In this document: one piece after another, positions 25,770-37,964 of the stretch
Position numbering within the stretch: the first letter of the stretch is position 1
How the letters are laid out: each line of letters starts with the position of its first letter
DNA from: Acanthaster planci
Taxonomy: Eukaryota > Echinodermata > Asteroidea > Valvatida > Acanthasteridae
Assembly: GCF_001949145.1 (NCBI RefSeq)
Contig: NW_019091458.1
Span: forward strand, 648,637 to 708,038
Length of the DNA stretch: 59,402 bases
Direction: 5' to 3'
The notes under the pieces: generated by a model
What the model saw: the letters and a program-made list of their open reading frames with translations, nothing else
Told to the model about the DNA's origin: nothing
Databases searched by the model: none
Program-made: the position numbers and the translations under genes

Positions 25770-26120
25770 CTAGTTAATGATGCCATAATACGGCTCTGGT
25801 CCTCAGAGTTTCTTGACCTTGCGGCTGTAATTGGGGGCTTTATAGCACAAGAACAGGGAACAGACGGGGTAAACTACCGGTACACAAGAGGCAGAAAAGC
25901 AATACAATTGGGAAAACATGGAATAATTTAGCCACTGCATTGAACTAACCCCATGCCCTAGCCTTCATGCTGTCATTGTCCGACCTCTTCTAATTCAGAG
26001 TTAATTTCGAGCAAGCACTGCGCTCATGCATGCGGGCTCATTCGCCCCCAAAATAATGAAACAGTCGTATAATCGCAGAGCTGTTGTGTGATGTCATCAA
26101 ACAGGCTTTTATTGGATACT
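25770..26120. promoter_or_regulatory. Candidate cis-regulatory block E
   Basis: A complex repeat-free stretch with TACCGGTA (25875-25882), ATAATGAAA and ATAATCG words. It also has TGATGTCATCA (26089-26099), a near-palindromic CRE/ATF-like site. No ORF. The call rests on composition and motif words only. Confidence 0.2.
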
Positions 26121-27279
26121 CCTGATGACTTTTGTTTTTAGTTCACCTGATATGAAGGACTTCAACTCTTGTTAGTAACATCATTAGCCATCTTTATTTA
26201 CAATGTAGTTCTTACCTACTAGTAGTAGATTGTTTCAATACAACTAAATTTCATAAAAAGTGAAACTGTGAATCACCAATGGGACTGATCTTTAAAAACA
26301 TGAGGCATACAGTATGTATGCCTCATGCCATTCTTTGTTCTTTGTACATTTAGTGCACATACACTATACACGTGCTTATCATCAATGAATGAGATTGTAC
26401 TGTACATACAACATAAAAACATGCGCACAAACAGCAATCCCCCTGCCTGCATCATTTTTCTTGATAAAATTAATAAGTTAGTGTACAGAGCCTTATGTGT
26501 GCACAACTTTGTGTGCACATGTGTACCCATTCACCACACAAGCAGTTTCGGAAGTAAATATGGAGCTGTCACTGAGAAAGAGTGCACACAACCAAACGTC
26601 CCACTAGCTAGCTTCACATGGATCCATGGTCATGCCAATTTTAAGGAGTGTTTTTCTGCACCCAATGATGCCATATGATAAGGTACTTTACACGTGGCTT
26701 GTTTTGGTAGATTTTACCTCTGGAGCTACATGTCTATGTAACTTGTCAACTTCCAATGCCTACGGAAGCTAATATCGATCACTACCCTTGAACCATGTCA
26801 CATTTGTATACTTTCACATTGACTAACTTATCTTTATTATTCTAATCAACACTTTCGTAATCAAATAAACCTGGCTGGAGCCACAAATCAATTACAATGT
26901 ACTTGTTTTCTGTTTCGGTTTGCATAAAGATGATAGTCATGCCAGCAAATTTGCAAGTTATGGGCATTCAGTTGAAATGTTTGCACAGTCATCACAACTG
27001 TTTCACCATGCATGTATAGATGTACTGTGTGAGGAAGCCAGTGCCGCCAAAAAAAAATTAACACATAAAAACAACAGAACCAGTGAAAAGTTGCGCGTTC
27101 AACAAGTTTTGAGAGATGCAGGCGTTGCCAAGAATACCGTCAGCTGTGGTTTTTCAATTCACAGTTCAATAGCACATGTCACCAATGTGGAATCATAAAT
27201 AACATGTAACTACCGATTCCAGTCAGCACACACACAAACGTAAATGAGGATATTCAACCAACGGCAAAACAAGAAGTGG
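26121..27279. other. Non-coding sequence with a perfect short hairpin
   Basis: No supportable exon. A perfect 12-bp stem with a 5-nt loop lies at 26299-26327 (see findings). The frames at 26325-26678 and 26920-27198 (plus) are of chance length. Confidence 0.5.
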
Positions 27280-28490
27280 CATTAAAAGCCTAAGACCTGC
27301 TCTTACTGCCCCACAGGAAAATCAAACAAGATCCGACGTCTAAAATGGAAGGGGAAAAAAAAGACTAAGGGAATCTTCCCTTCAAACTGGCCGATCAATT
27401 ACTAATTGTACCTGCGCGCCCCTGAACTCATTGTCAGGGTTATTTCATATTTCTCCCCCAACCAGGCGGCCTCCTGGCCTCAACGCATCCAAACCAACCA
27501 GCCATAAATCACCATTGAACCCTGTCTGTACTATCGCTGCTGCCAACCAAGGTCACACTGTCTGGCTGGCAGTGCGTGGTCCGCAATATCAATATGGAAT
27601 AGGTCGGAGGGGGAGGAGCTTTGGAGTGTTCCAGTGGAGGAAAGGGGGAGGGGAGAGAACAAGGGGGGGTGTAATCTTTTTTTCTCCCTCCCTTTGTCTC
27701 CTTAAAAACAATAATAGCCAGACAAAAATTGACTCGTTATATGAGACTATATGGTGCTTAATGCTGACAACGAGGTGGCTGGGGACTGAAGGAGATCGAC
27801 TAGATGGGAATTACCTTTTTTCCTCCTGACTAAGTAGATATATACATGTACATGTATAAGCACACATGAGCACTTATGCTTAGAGATTACTATCCGGTGG
27901 TCTTGTCCGAGTGCTGGTGGGAGGACACTATATGTATCTGCCCCTGGCGCCACTGTGCCGCTGATTACCGATGAGATTCCAGTTATTTCCGTTTAATCAT
28001 GAGCGGAAAAAAATAGGTCTCCTGCACTATATTCACTGACTCCTCAGATCTGTTTAATAATGCTTGTATTCAAACCATCGCTGCTGTCTCATATCAAGGA
28101 CAGACAATCATTGACAACAAAAACACAAAAGAATAATTAATAGTCATAATTGGCATAATCACTGGAGCTTGTCCTTGTTTCTGTCTCTCCTTACTTTTTT
28201 TCCTTCCCATTGGTGTCAGTACTGGAAATGCTTCAATTTGCGTATTTACTTGATGCAGCTAAGCACCTGTGGTAAATGCATATATTCCAAACAAATCGTT
28301 TTTATTGATACATCAGGAGGGCGCACTTGTTGCCTACCATGGCCTTCCTGCAGATTTCCGAGAGAAATGAGAAAAAACACTTGTAATATGGAGAGATCCT
28401 TTTTGTTCCTTGTACGTTTTCTTTTGTCATCCATTGACATGATATCAATGCACATGTCTTCCATATTGTTTTAATTCCTGACAATGCAAA
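27280..28490. promoter_or_regulatory. Candidate cis-regulatory block F (long)
   Basis: About 1.2 kb of mostly complex sequence with homeodomain-type cores: TTTAATCATG near 27992, and AATAATTAATAG and CATAATTGG between 28131 and 28155. It is broken only by short homopolymers and one TACATGTACATGTA at 27843-27856. Overlapping open frames on both strands at 28169-28474 suggest low stop density, as can occur in conserved elements. It is the longest such block in the window. Regulatory function is inferred. Confidence 0.25.
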
Positions 28491-29200
28491 TCCCACACAC
28501 CATATACATGTACATGTATATATGCTGGATATTTCACAAACAACATTTTTAAAATGTATCTGCCTGAGCTAAACATCTTTGGTTAATGATTGTTTTTTAC
28601 TTGTTCTGATGAACTGAAGAAAGTATTTTTCAATGCAATACTTTCCTCTATTAAACAAAACGACAAAGCTCATAAACTATATGTATACTGTCCCATCGTA
28701 CCCCTCCTCCCAAAGTTGGAATTAGACATTTGTTGATCACTGAGATGTTTACTCTGTAAAAATACAATTCAAAAAAGTTATTTTACATCTTGGGCTGAAA
28801 AAAAAATTGAAAAAATATCTTGTATTAGCCGACTGAAACCAACTCAATTGGGGAGTGAAGAAAATGTGATTTTTACAACTCACGTTTAGAGGAATGAATC
28901 CTGTGCATTTCAATGTATTATTTTCCTGGAACGTGATATGAAAACCAGCTATGGCTTCAATGACCTTCAAGACAAGGTCAAATTAATCTAATATTCATCA
29001 CGAACGACATCATCGCTGTTCCTGGAGGCAGCATCTATCTTTTCCTGTGGCCTTGGCCAATTAAAATACATGAGAGGGAAAATTGTTGCTAGGCATACTG
29101 CATCTAGCAGCAACTCAGAGGCAGTCACCTGTCTTCACATATGCAGGCATACAATACCACAAAGTCTAGCCTCCAGACTAGCCAATGATTATCCCATATA
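28491..29200. other. Non-coding sequence with a nuclear-receptor-like everted repeat
   Basis: AT-rich DNA without exons. TGACCTT (28961-28967) and AAGGTCA (28974-28980) form an everted repeat of AGGTCA-type half-sites; this is discussed in the findings. Confidence 0.45.
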
Positions 29201-30075
29201 TAAGGGGCCACTCAAAATTTTCAATGAAATTTCAAATTTTTTTTCCAAATTTTTTTCAGCAACTCAACCCCAATTTTGAAAAAAAGTACATAGTACATGC
29301 ATTTAATATAATTCAAATAGACGTAAAAATCACAATATGACAAGATGATGGCTGGAATTGCAATAAAATGTACAGGTGAAAGATACATGTACTTTAGTGA
29401 CATTTTATTTTTAAAAATCAGCTTTTGCCCTGTCCAGAAACTCTGAAGATTTGCCAGTATATAGCATGGTCTGTCCATGGTACGGTAGCAGCCATATTGG
29501 TTTTTATAACTGTGATCGATTGCGCACGCAACAGCGTGCCATGTCCAATCCGCTCAGAAATGGACTTCCCAAACTATGGCTAGGCCTACAGTCAACTGCA
29601 TCTCCAAGCACATGCATATGTATTTCTGGTCGTTGGCCTAACTCTACCAGTAGCCAACAGAGTTGGATGCAGTTTGTTGCTGTCCGGTTAGTCTTGGATT
29701 CAAGGTGATAAACATTTCACCGTTATTAGCAACTGATGTTCAATGTTCACTGTGTGCAGCAGTAGGTTTATGTAATACACCTGGTACCCTGTTACATTCG
29801 TGTGGCCTATTGATCACCGCTGCAAGCGCCAAGCTTCCAAGTCTAAGTCATGTGATGTTTCACATGTGCATAACACGTCTGTATATGGATACAAAGTTGA
29901 AAAAGATTGCATTTTTGGAATGCTGGTGCAGCGCGCATGCTACATGTAGTTCAGGCACGTCAGGAAAAAAAATTTTTCTGGATTTTAATATAAAAAGTGA
30001 ATTTATTTCCTTGACCTACCCACCATTTGAAAAATTTGAAATTTAAAAACACTGAAAATTTTCAGAAACCCCTTA
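29201..30075. mobile_element. Insertion bounded by terminal inverted repeats
   Basis: The left end (29201-29260) starts TAAGGGG and continues with CTCAAAATTTTCAATG and ATTTCAAATTTTTT. The right end (30015-30075), reverse complemented, starts TAAGGGG and continues with CTGAAAATTTTCAGTG and AAATTTCAAATTTTTC. The arms are colinear over about 55 bp, bounding an 875-bp unit. The interior is less AT-rich and has two overlapping plus-strand frames, 85 codons (29451-29708) and 127 codons (29663-30046). Neither shows a transposase motif I recognise. I interpret it as a non-autonomous or decayed DNA transposon. No clear target-site duplication is visible. Confidence 0.55.
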
Positions 30076-32559
30076 GTGCATATTTTATTTAGAGGGCTAA
30101 TCATTCGTGCCAGGTAGCCTACAAGGCCATGTAACATGTACATGGCCCAAGCTGGAAATCAAGGCTGGGACCACAGTGGTAAGAGGCAAGCACTTTATGT
30201 GCTATTGTTATGCTAGCTGCCTGCAGCAGGCTTCCTGCACAGACTCTAATGACAGTATTTAAATCAAATGAAAAAGCTCAAGCATAGTATTGCAGGTACA
30301 CTGAACATGCCACAATTTGCACATGTCCATGGTACAAAACGTCTATTGTGCTTTGTGGACTGTTTCAGGACTTCTGCAAACCTTCAACATGAGCCGGTAC
30401 CTGTTAGCATACTTTTTAATTGAGAATATCAATGACAGGCACAAAATGGGTAGTAATGGACAATACCATCCAGCCCCCCCCCAAAAAAAATGGTTGCGCA
30501 TGGAGTCTGTTGTGCAGTAGCCTACACGTATGTGATGCTTCATTACAGTGGCCCACTGATACACATCTGTTTTTATCAGGCACGCTAATTTATGAATGCA
30601 TCTGTCTATTTAAAGCTTTACATGTAGGCCTACTCTACTAGGCTACATGTACATTGTACATGTGTGTGTCTACTGGAATATACACCAATAAAAAAAATTC
30701 CGAGCCATATAAATGCCATAATGGAAAACAATATTGAAAATGCACCAGGACATATTTAAAATGAAATGAAAATTGTCAGTATATGAGAAAACAGCTCTAC
30801 GCGCATATTTGTAAGCTGCACATCTCTGTTTTCAATTCTTGCCAGAAAACACCCACGCAAAACTTCTTATGAAGAATGTGCCCCAACAGAAAACATCCTT
30901 CAAATGCCAGACAAGTTATCAAAGTACAACAGGTACAAGTGTACATCATTGCACAGTCAAATTTATTCACAACTCTGACTGGAGTTAAAGGTAGTGTACA
31001 GTACACCCTTGGTAAAATCCCAAAAATTGGACTACAGCGTAATCCTGAAATATCTCACTTGAAAGAAAGTACATGTACATAACAGCCTCAGTCAGTCTGT
31101 AAAATACAGTATAGATGGATTTCACATTAGCCCCGTCTGCGCATATCCGCATCAAAACTGAGGCTCTCTGTGTTGAACTTTGTCGCGCGCGCCAGCGGAG
31201 TCCACACAGTACATACAGTATCCAGTTCGTAAGTGTGATACCACTTCAGTTTAAACCACGCCCACTGCTCAAGATACACGGCAATCGCAGGTACGTTAGC
31301 TCGCAGTAAATTGCCATTGTTTTAGAGTCATTCTGAAAGGCTCTTCAACAAAAATTTGCAGCCTGAAAAGTCTGAATTTAACATACCTTTATGTATTTTG
31401 TGTCTTGACTCCTTACTTTCAATTGTCTGATCGTATTAAAAATTGAAGCTGACACATACAGCTTCGTTTTCAAATGCGGAAGTGCGCAGATCGACGCTAA
31501 AAGCGTCATATTGGGATCCCTCTATGACTGCCCAGAATGTTGTAGTTTTGGAGAGAACAGAATTTTTTTCTCTTGTTTCACAATGGTCGGTTGACCAACC
31601 ACCATTTAAGAGTTCATTTCACTCACACACCACATTCATTAACTGGCGCCACTTTTCTTGTGTGCAGTGTTTGCAGATGCTGTGGGAGTCTCAATTAATG
31701 AACGGGTAAAACTAAAAGCAGCTAAAAAATATACAGGCAGAAATTCAGCAAACGCACTGTAAGCTGAATTTATAGGAAACTGAGTGCAGGGTGTAAAGTA
31801 GAAAATAAATTGAATCAGTGTGAAGTCAAATTTCATTTTTAAGGAAAGGATTGTCTTAACACAAAAACTCTGCAAATTCAAAACACCACTAGAGCATAAT
31901 GGTATGGTCCAAATACGGTGGCTGTTTCCGAGCTGCCTATCAAAAGGATTTTTGTCAACAAAACGTATGATATCCACACGTTAAACCTCCTGTGTTTTAA
32001 GAAACAATTTCCTCTTTGCTATAATTATCAGTTTGTAGTCAATTAAGAATGGAGTTATAGACTTTCATTGACATGTTAACTGATGTTAAAGTATGGTCAT
32101 AAGCAAAATCACACATGCACGTGCATTATCGTATACTCATTTCAGTGTCACGGACACGAAATGACTGCATTTCTGGGTGAAGTTTTTCATGAATCTGCAA
32201 TGCTACATTGTCGCAGAGGCGCATTTCTCTAAGGTAAATTCACTTATTACTTCTGGCCATTGAAAAGTGCTCCTTTTTTAAGGGAAAGAGAACCTGTCAT
32301 GTCTTTTCCCACCCTGACCCCGTGGATGTCGTTCGTTTACTATGAATGCCATGTGTACTGCATAGATTTTACGCAAGATAAACTACATGTACAAGACCTT
32401 CGATTTAAGCATTGAAATTGCCACGCTGTTTTCCTCAATTTTGCACAAAGCAGTTGACTAAAACACGAAACAAGTCAGTGGAATGTGAGTTGCAGTGAAT
32501 CTTATACACAGTAATCAGCCAATCTTGTGAAATTACATCAAGACAACAGTGTACCCTAC
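30076..32559. other. Non-coding sequence with a CpG-rich patch
   Basis: ACATGT and TAGGCCTA words (30625-30632). A CpG-rich patch at 31125-31300 contains GTCGCGCGCGCC and CCACGCCCAC; it may be a repeat fragment or regulatory DNA. No supportable exon. Frames up to 112 codons (31639-31977 minus) look like chance. Confidence 0.45.
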
Positions 32560-32735
32560 TGGTACCTTTAATGGGTGGACATGGGACGGTACGTTGGAGT
32601 CAAGTTTGGGTGGATCTTATGACCCAAGTAAGAATCATGTCTGGGAGGGTATGGGACCCAAATACCTGTACCGGTACATTGCAATCAAGTCCAGACCTGT
32701 CTAAATTGGACATGTTACCCAAGTTACGTCTGGGG
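32560..32735. repeat. Degenerate internal repeat (GGGACCCAA/ACCTGTACC words)
   Basis: The words GGGTGGACATGGGAC, GGAGTCAAGTTTGGG, GACCCAAGTAAG, GGTATGGGACCC, GCAATCAAGTCCAGACC and TTACCCAAGTTAC recur in altered form within about 175 bp. This gives a decayed tandem or composite repeat, with TACCGGTA at 32669-32676. Confidence 0.35.
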
Positions 32736-35700
32736 TGCAGTGAACTAATTCAGGTGAAAATTTCTGCTGAGCTCGTTAGCATAAAAAGTGGCCCAATGTT
32801 TCTTTTGAAAAAGGGGACCGTTTGGCTGAGAAGTATGGAGGGATTGTGGAAATATAAGCCGGGGTCTACTCCCTGGATTTTGAAGCTTCCATCAAAGGGC
32901 AGAGTTGATGGAATTATGAATGAAAAACAGTCCTCGGTGTCCAAAAAGTAGAGGAAAGCCATTTGAGAAATGGCTGCGAGCAGGACTTGAGAACTATCAC
33001 TTTTCCAGGGGTGAATTTGTTTGGCTCAAATAAATAAAACTGTTTGTGGCTAACCAACCAAATATTAAAAAGAATAGGAAAGACTAAGGTCAAGACTACG
33101 GTCAACAAATGAATTTTTGTTTGAGAAACTCTAGTAATGTTGGTTTACATTATATTGAGCCCTGAACTTTGTGGCTTTACACTGTTTTCAGTGGGGCTTG
33201 GATTAGTCCACTGCATCCCTGGATGGATCCAAAGTATTACACATTGGAACCACGTTCAGGTGGGCATGTGACTATCATATCTACTTGGGCATGTGAAATA
33301 GATTTTCATTCCTAATTCCTTGTCTCACTGTAACTGAAATATGGCTCATGTACGTGTATTTTCAGTACTTCACAGTGTGCATCCTCAAACTTTGATGCAA
33401 GAAGGAAAAAATCCATGTAGATTCATTGCCAAAAATGCCCATAAGATTTATCAATGCCGAGCCAAGTTCAAGTTGGCACCCTGAAAACTACATTTTTAGT
33501 GCTAAAAATCCAAACATAATTTACAGATTTACAGTACGACAGATGTTATATTTCATAAGTCACTGAAACGTCCAGACAAAAAAAATTGACTCAATTTGTA
33601 GTGATCGCAAACACACACAGCATCCATGCAGTGCCCACATCAACAGCCTATTAAATTTGTATAAAAATGTGTTCCCACATTTGAACACTCACACTCTTAA
33701 AAGCGGATGAAATGGATGGTCCCTAGCAATATTGATGAGATCCTCCAGCCAGCAGTCCCCTTACATGAACTGTACGGGTACTTACAGCGTTCTGTGGCTT
33801 GTTTGCACACATGGGGAGGGGGGAGGTCAGAAGTTCAGTGCAGTTTATTTTCTTAGGAGTGTGGCACTGCTAGCCCAAATGCCAGGGCTACAGCGGCCAC
33901 AACAGCCACAACTGGGACAAAACATTGATGACACTGTTGGAAATTTGGTTCTCGGGCCAAAAATTGATCGAGGTACAATATGGGTTGGACTGAAGTTTCG
34001 TCCCCTCTAAAAATTGGCAGGTGGTGGTTAACAAAAATACACGTATAGAAATCTTCCTGAGATGAAGTTTGACATGAATACTTTGCATTGTACATCACAT
34101 ATGTGGGGTTTTTTTTTTTAATCAGAAACCAACCTAAGATTTGGTTTTAGGAATTACATTATATACCTCAATATGACAAACGTGACCTTGTATTCATGAA
34201 ACAAATCTTTTTTCCTGAGATTATGAATGTTTCTAACAGAAAATAAATAAAAGGAGTATTTAATACATTGCAGCTAATTATCAATCACACTTTGAATTTA
34301 ATTTTCATTTTTAAGAAACTGAGTGTCTGTCCATGTGACAAACTTTATATCTTCAAGAATACATTTCTATAACTTCTTAAATACTGCTCAATTTATCTTT
34401 ACCTTTCTATGGTAACAATCAGAAACAGTGAAGACATAAATAAGCAAAAAATAATGGCAAAATTTTACAGTTGGAAATTTGTATTGAATGTCACACAGAT
34501 GAATCAATTAGTGTGGACAGACCTACATGTACCTCCACTTGTTGGGGATAAACATGTTCTTGGCCAGTCTTAATTGTTTCAAAGTGGATTAGGAGTATGG
34601 GTGCTGAAAATGGCTGAATTATCAAGGTCTATTATCTAAACCTCCATTCTCCAAGCATCTACTGTATTCCTGCAAATTTACATGTACAAATACGTTTTGA
34701 GTCGCAAAGTCAAACCAATTTTAACAATTATAAATTTCAAACGATTTGGTTGAAGAGTTTTACTTCATTCCTTTCAAACATCCCTCCTGCCATACGTGTA
34801 CATGTACATGTATGTTCTCGCAAAGTCATAAACAGTCTCCTTATATGGGGATTGGCGTGCGCATGATGGGTATATGTACTACATGTACATGTGCATGTAC
34901 GTGCGTTAATAGTACACTGGCACACAGCCAGCCAGTGCTTTATCAATAGTTTGAGACCAGCCAGGTGATAGGCTCTTGACCAATAGGAATGTCTAAACCG
35001 TCTATATTATTTTTGAATGTTTAATAATATGGGTAATGTACAGTCTGTACGCGCCAATACATGTATCTCCCCTTCATCAAATATTTTTAAATATCTAAAA
35101 TTTAAAACAAAATTGTCATACACTTCATTAATTTTAATGACTTGTGTATACTAGGGCCTATCTCTGGATCGCAAATACGGTAGCAAATACAGACGAGACG
35201 AAATGAAATTCATCATCACGCTAAGAGTTCTGTCTATACATAAATGTGAAATAAAACTTCTGCCAGTAGACATTTTATGTTTTACAACAGACAACATTTG
35301 CTGGCACCATTCTGATGGCAGAAACATTGTAGCATCAGTACTCCCCAATGTGCTTGATGTTTCACTCTGTAACCACGTGATACAAAGCTTGTTTTTGTGG
35401 AATGAGGACTGTCGTTTGTGACATGGTAACATACATGTATGTACCTGTACATAAAAACTGTCTGTACTGACAAAATTGTAGGTACATATATCGGTGTACA
35501 ATGTGCCTTTCTACTATCCACAATCCACAGAGCTGAAATTTCAAGACCTTGTTCTTTTTACAGTATTCAATGTCAGATGTGGAACACTAGAATCCATGGG
35601 AGAAGAACCCAAGTACAAAGGGCCACATGGGTTTTGGAGCAAACAATTCTAGTATATTTCCAAACTGTGCCCAATGCAAACAGCGGCTACATGTATATGT

Positions 35701-36269
35701 ATAACTGGCCGAAACACTGAACGCTTGAGTGCAAAAGTAAGCCCCCCCCCAAAAAAGAAAAAGAAAACAGATCATCCAATCCAATCATCCGTCCATTGAA
35801 ATTCTATCCACTTGCATTCTAGGCTTCAGATATATACGCAACACGAGAATATTTGCAGAGACACTCATCTTGTGGAGGCTGCTGAACCCTAATACAATGT
35901 AACAGTAAGCAACAGCAATGGGTCTGTTACAATTGACATTTTCCCACATCCTCCACATGGACTGAGAACAAAACGTAGAATGCTCTAGATGATCATGGGA
36001 TCAGAGTGCAAACAATGTCAGACAGTTTGTTTTGGAATTCCCAGCTTTCTTTAGCCAAACCCACCAAAACATATTGACCTTTTGATCACTGATCCATTGC
36101 GTGGGTGACCAGAAATTAAATACTTCAAGTGGACGAAAACACACCTTAACTAAATACCACAAAAGCCATTGTTTCATGGATGTTCCTGTGTGCATTAAGG
36201 GGAAAGCACCTTTTAATGAGGCAAATTCTCTTATTTTGAACCTTCTGTTAGTTGACACATTTTAGCACT
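32736..36269. other. Non-coding sequence, no gene seen
   Basis: AT-rich DNA with ACATGT clusters (34794-34814, 34879-34903, 35430-35455). The plus-strand frame near 33856-33950 follows a TTTTCTTAG acceptor-like word and reads Gln/Pro-rich, but it has only a weak GTTCTC donor, so I do not call an exon. Confidence 0.45.
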
Positions 36270-36700
36270 CAGTGCTTGGCTCAATTTGGAGTGCGAACAG
36301 CAACGTTGTACACACAAGTTTAGCAAGCATTCAGGAGGTCCCAAAGACCAACACTGGGGGTCAAATGTACAGTTGTTGCATTTACTGTTGGTGTAAAAAT
36401 GAAGCCAACAGTGGGAAATTAATAGGGTCCTCCGGAGTGTTTGCTGATGAGAATGCGTCCAAAGTTCGCCCGAATTCAACCATTCCAATCCGGCTTCTTT
36501 GTTGAGGGGCCGCCCATGTGCTGTGCCAACCCCTGGCTTAGGGACGGGCTATCTTGCAACGAAGCGGGCAGGCGTTGTCAGCACATTGTTGCAATGTCTG
36601 GCAATTGAGGGTGATTAGACTAGTCAGAATGGGCAAGAATATTGATGACTGTGCACTACACTGATCCTTTTCACTTTTTTCCTCCTGTTTTCAATCTAGA
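36270..36700. promoter_or_regulatory. Candidate cis-regulatory block G
   Basis: A complex, repeat-free stretch with low stop density on both strands (frames 36272-36505 plus and 36231-36488 minus) but no splice-flanked exon. It lies about 0.5 kb downstream, on the minus strand, of the candidate exon at 37159-37340. It could be an intronic enhancer or unrecognised coding sequence. Confidence 0.2.
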
Positions 36701-37158
36701 TTTTATGGGCTAATGCATTACAATCATTTGTGCCATTACATCAATGATATGTAAGAAAACGCATGTGTTGGACTGTCTGTAAAACTAAGTTTTTGATTAA
36801 TACAACGCATACAATAATTAATTTGTAAACTCAAAGAGTACTATTAACAAGATCAACTTCTTCACAAAGGACACCACAAACACTGTTACAGGGAAAAAGC
36901 ACACAAACGGCACTTTTGAATATCAGTTTAAAATAGAGCTCTGCAGTGTACATGTACATTTTAAATTCACACTCAAATGACGGAGTGTAATAATATTTTT
37001 CCAATCTTTTGATAGCGAAAATTCAAACAAGTGCGGAAACTGTATTCCCCAGGAGAATTAAAACTTGATCATGCTGAACCGTGTCGGTGTTCAGATCTTT
37101 ATGGAAGCATCAATCCCACGAATTGTCGCAGAGGCCTTGCTGAGATCTTATTAGCTAC
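36701..37158. other. Probable intron sequence
   Basis: AT-rich sequence immediately after the donor of the candidate minus-strand exon; no feature beyond a GTACATGTACA word near 36949-36959. Confidence 0.4.
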
Positions 37159-37340
37159 CTGAATTGGGCCCGTAAGGTACGAAAGAGAACACCCAGCAAT
37201 ATCTGTTGCCCTACCGACAGCAGTTTGGGAGACTGCTTTCATATCCGCTCTTCTACTGCCATCCTCAGGTGTTCGACAGGTAGCATAACAGCACTCTCCC
37301 ATTGTGTCGGCAGAAAGTATGCCCGTGTAATTCGGCAAAG
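37159..37340 (-). CDS. Candidate internal exon of the minus-strand gene (exon 2?)
   Basis: On the minus strand the pyrimidine-rich CCTACCCTCCCCAG (AG at 37342-37341) precedes 182 bp of open frame. The exon ends in CCAATTCAG before GTAGCT (GT at 37158-37157). The exon needs one base from upstream, and the start exon at 52247-52514 supplies exactly one, a G, making GCT for Ala. It exits in phase 0. The 60 full codons begin LPNYTGILSADTMGECC and end SLSYLTGPIQ, with a Cys-rich start (CCYATC) and a mixed, protein-like composition. GC is visibly higher than in the flanks. I recognise no domain. Phase agreement alone has a one-in-three chance, so this is suggestive only. The alternative is a chance frame in conserved non-coding DNA. 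Confidence 0.35.
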
Positions 37341-37940
37341 CTGGGGAGGGTAGGTTGAATCCAGATAGAATGGACACAATCTTGGATAAGTTCATTATAA
37401 ATTTACACCACCCTAACAAAAAAAAATGTGTAGCACTTCAGAAGATGGGGGGACAGGCTTAGAAGCTTCACGAACGAGATTAATGCGGTCCCTTGGGTTC
37501 AGGATTGGCGCTGAAGTGTACAGGGTTATTTTCTTTTTCTTTCTTTTTTCAATACTTGGACTGCACAGGTATTGGTATATCACACGTCATTTTCACAGGA
37601 TGAAAAAAAAAAACTTTTGTGAATCTTTTCCAACTTTAATAATTAATCCATTCTAAAAACACATCTGTGAAGCTGTCAGGGTTGGTTATCGAAGGGAATG
37701 AGAGCTTTCTAATTACTTTTCCATCCTGCCAAATACAACATCGACATACGTGAACATACAATGAACATGTACACGGTGTACAATGTGTAGATTAGGGGGA
37801 AAAATTCATGGAAGTTGCCTTTCCTGTTTGACCTCAAAAGGGTCTTTTCAATATCATGTAGGCCTATTTTTTTAATATCATGTATTTTTGAAGATGAGAT
37901 AACATGTGTTACTACCCCTAAAAAACACTCTTTCATGGAA

Positions 37941-37964
37941 TTTACATGTAAATTTACATGTAAA
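37941..37964. repeat. Tandem duplication of a 12-bp perfect palindrome
   Basis: TTTACATGTAAA occurs twice head to tail at 37941-37952 and 37953-37964 with no mismatch. Each copy is a perfect palindrome built on the window's common ACATGT core. Confidence 0.9.

Noticed and set aside
33841-33960. Gln/Pro-rich plus frame after TTTTCTTAG
   Set aside because: The only nearby donor (GTTCTC) is weak, and the reading is too short to judge.
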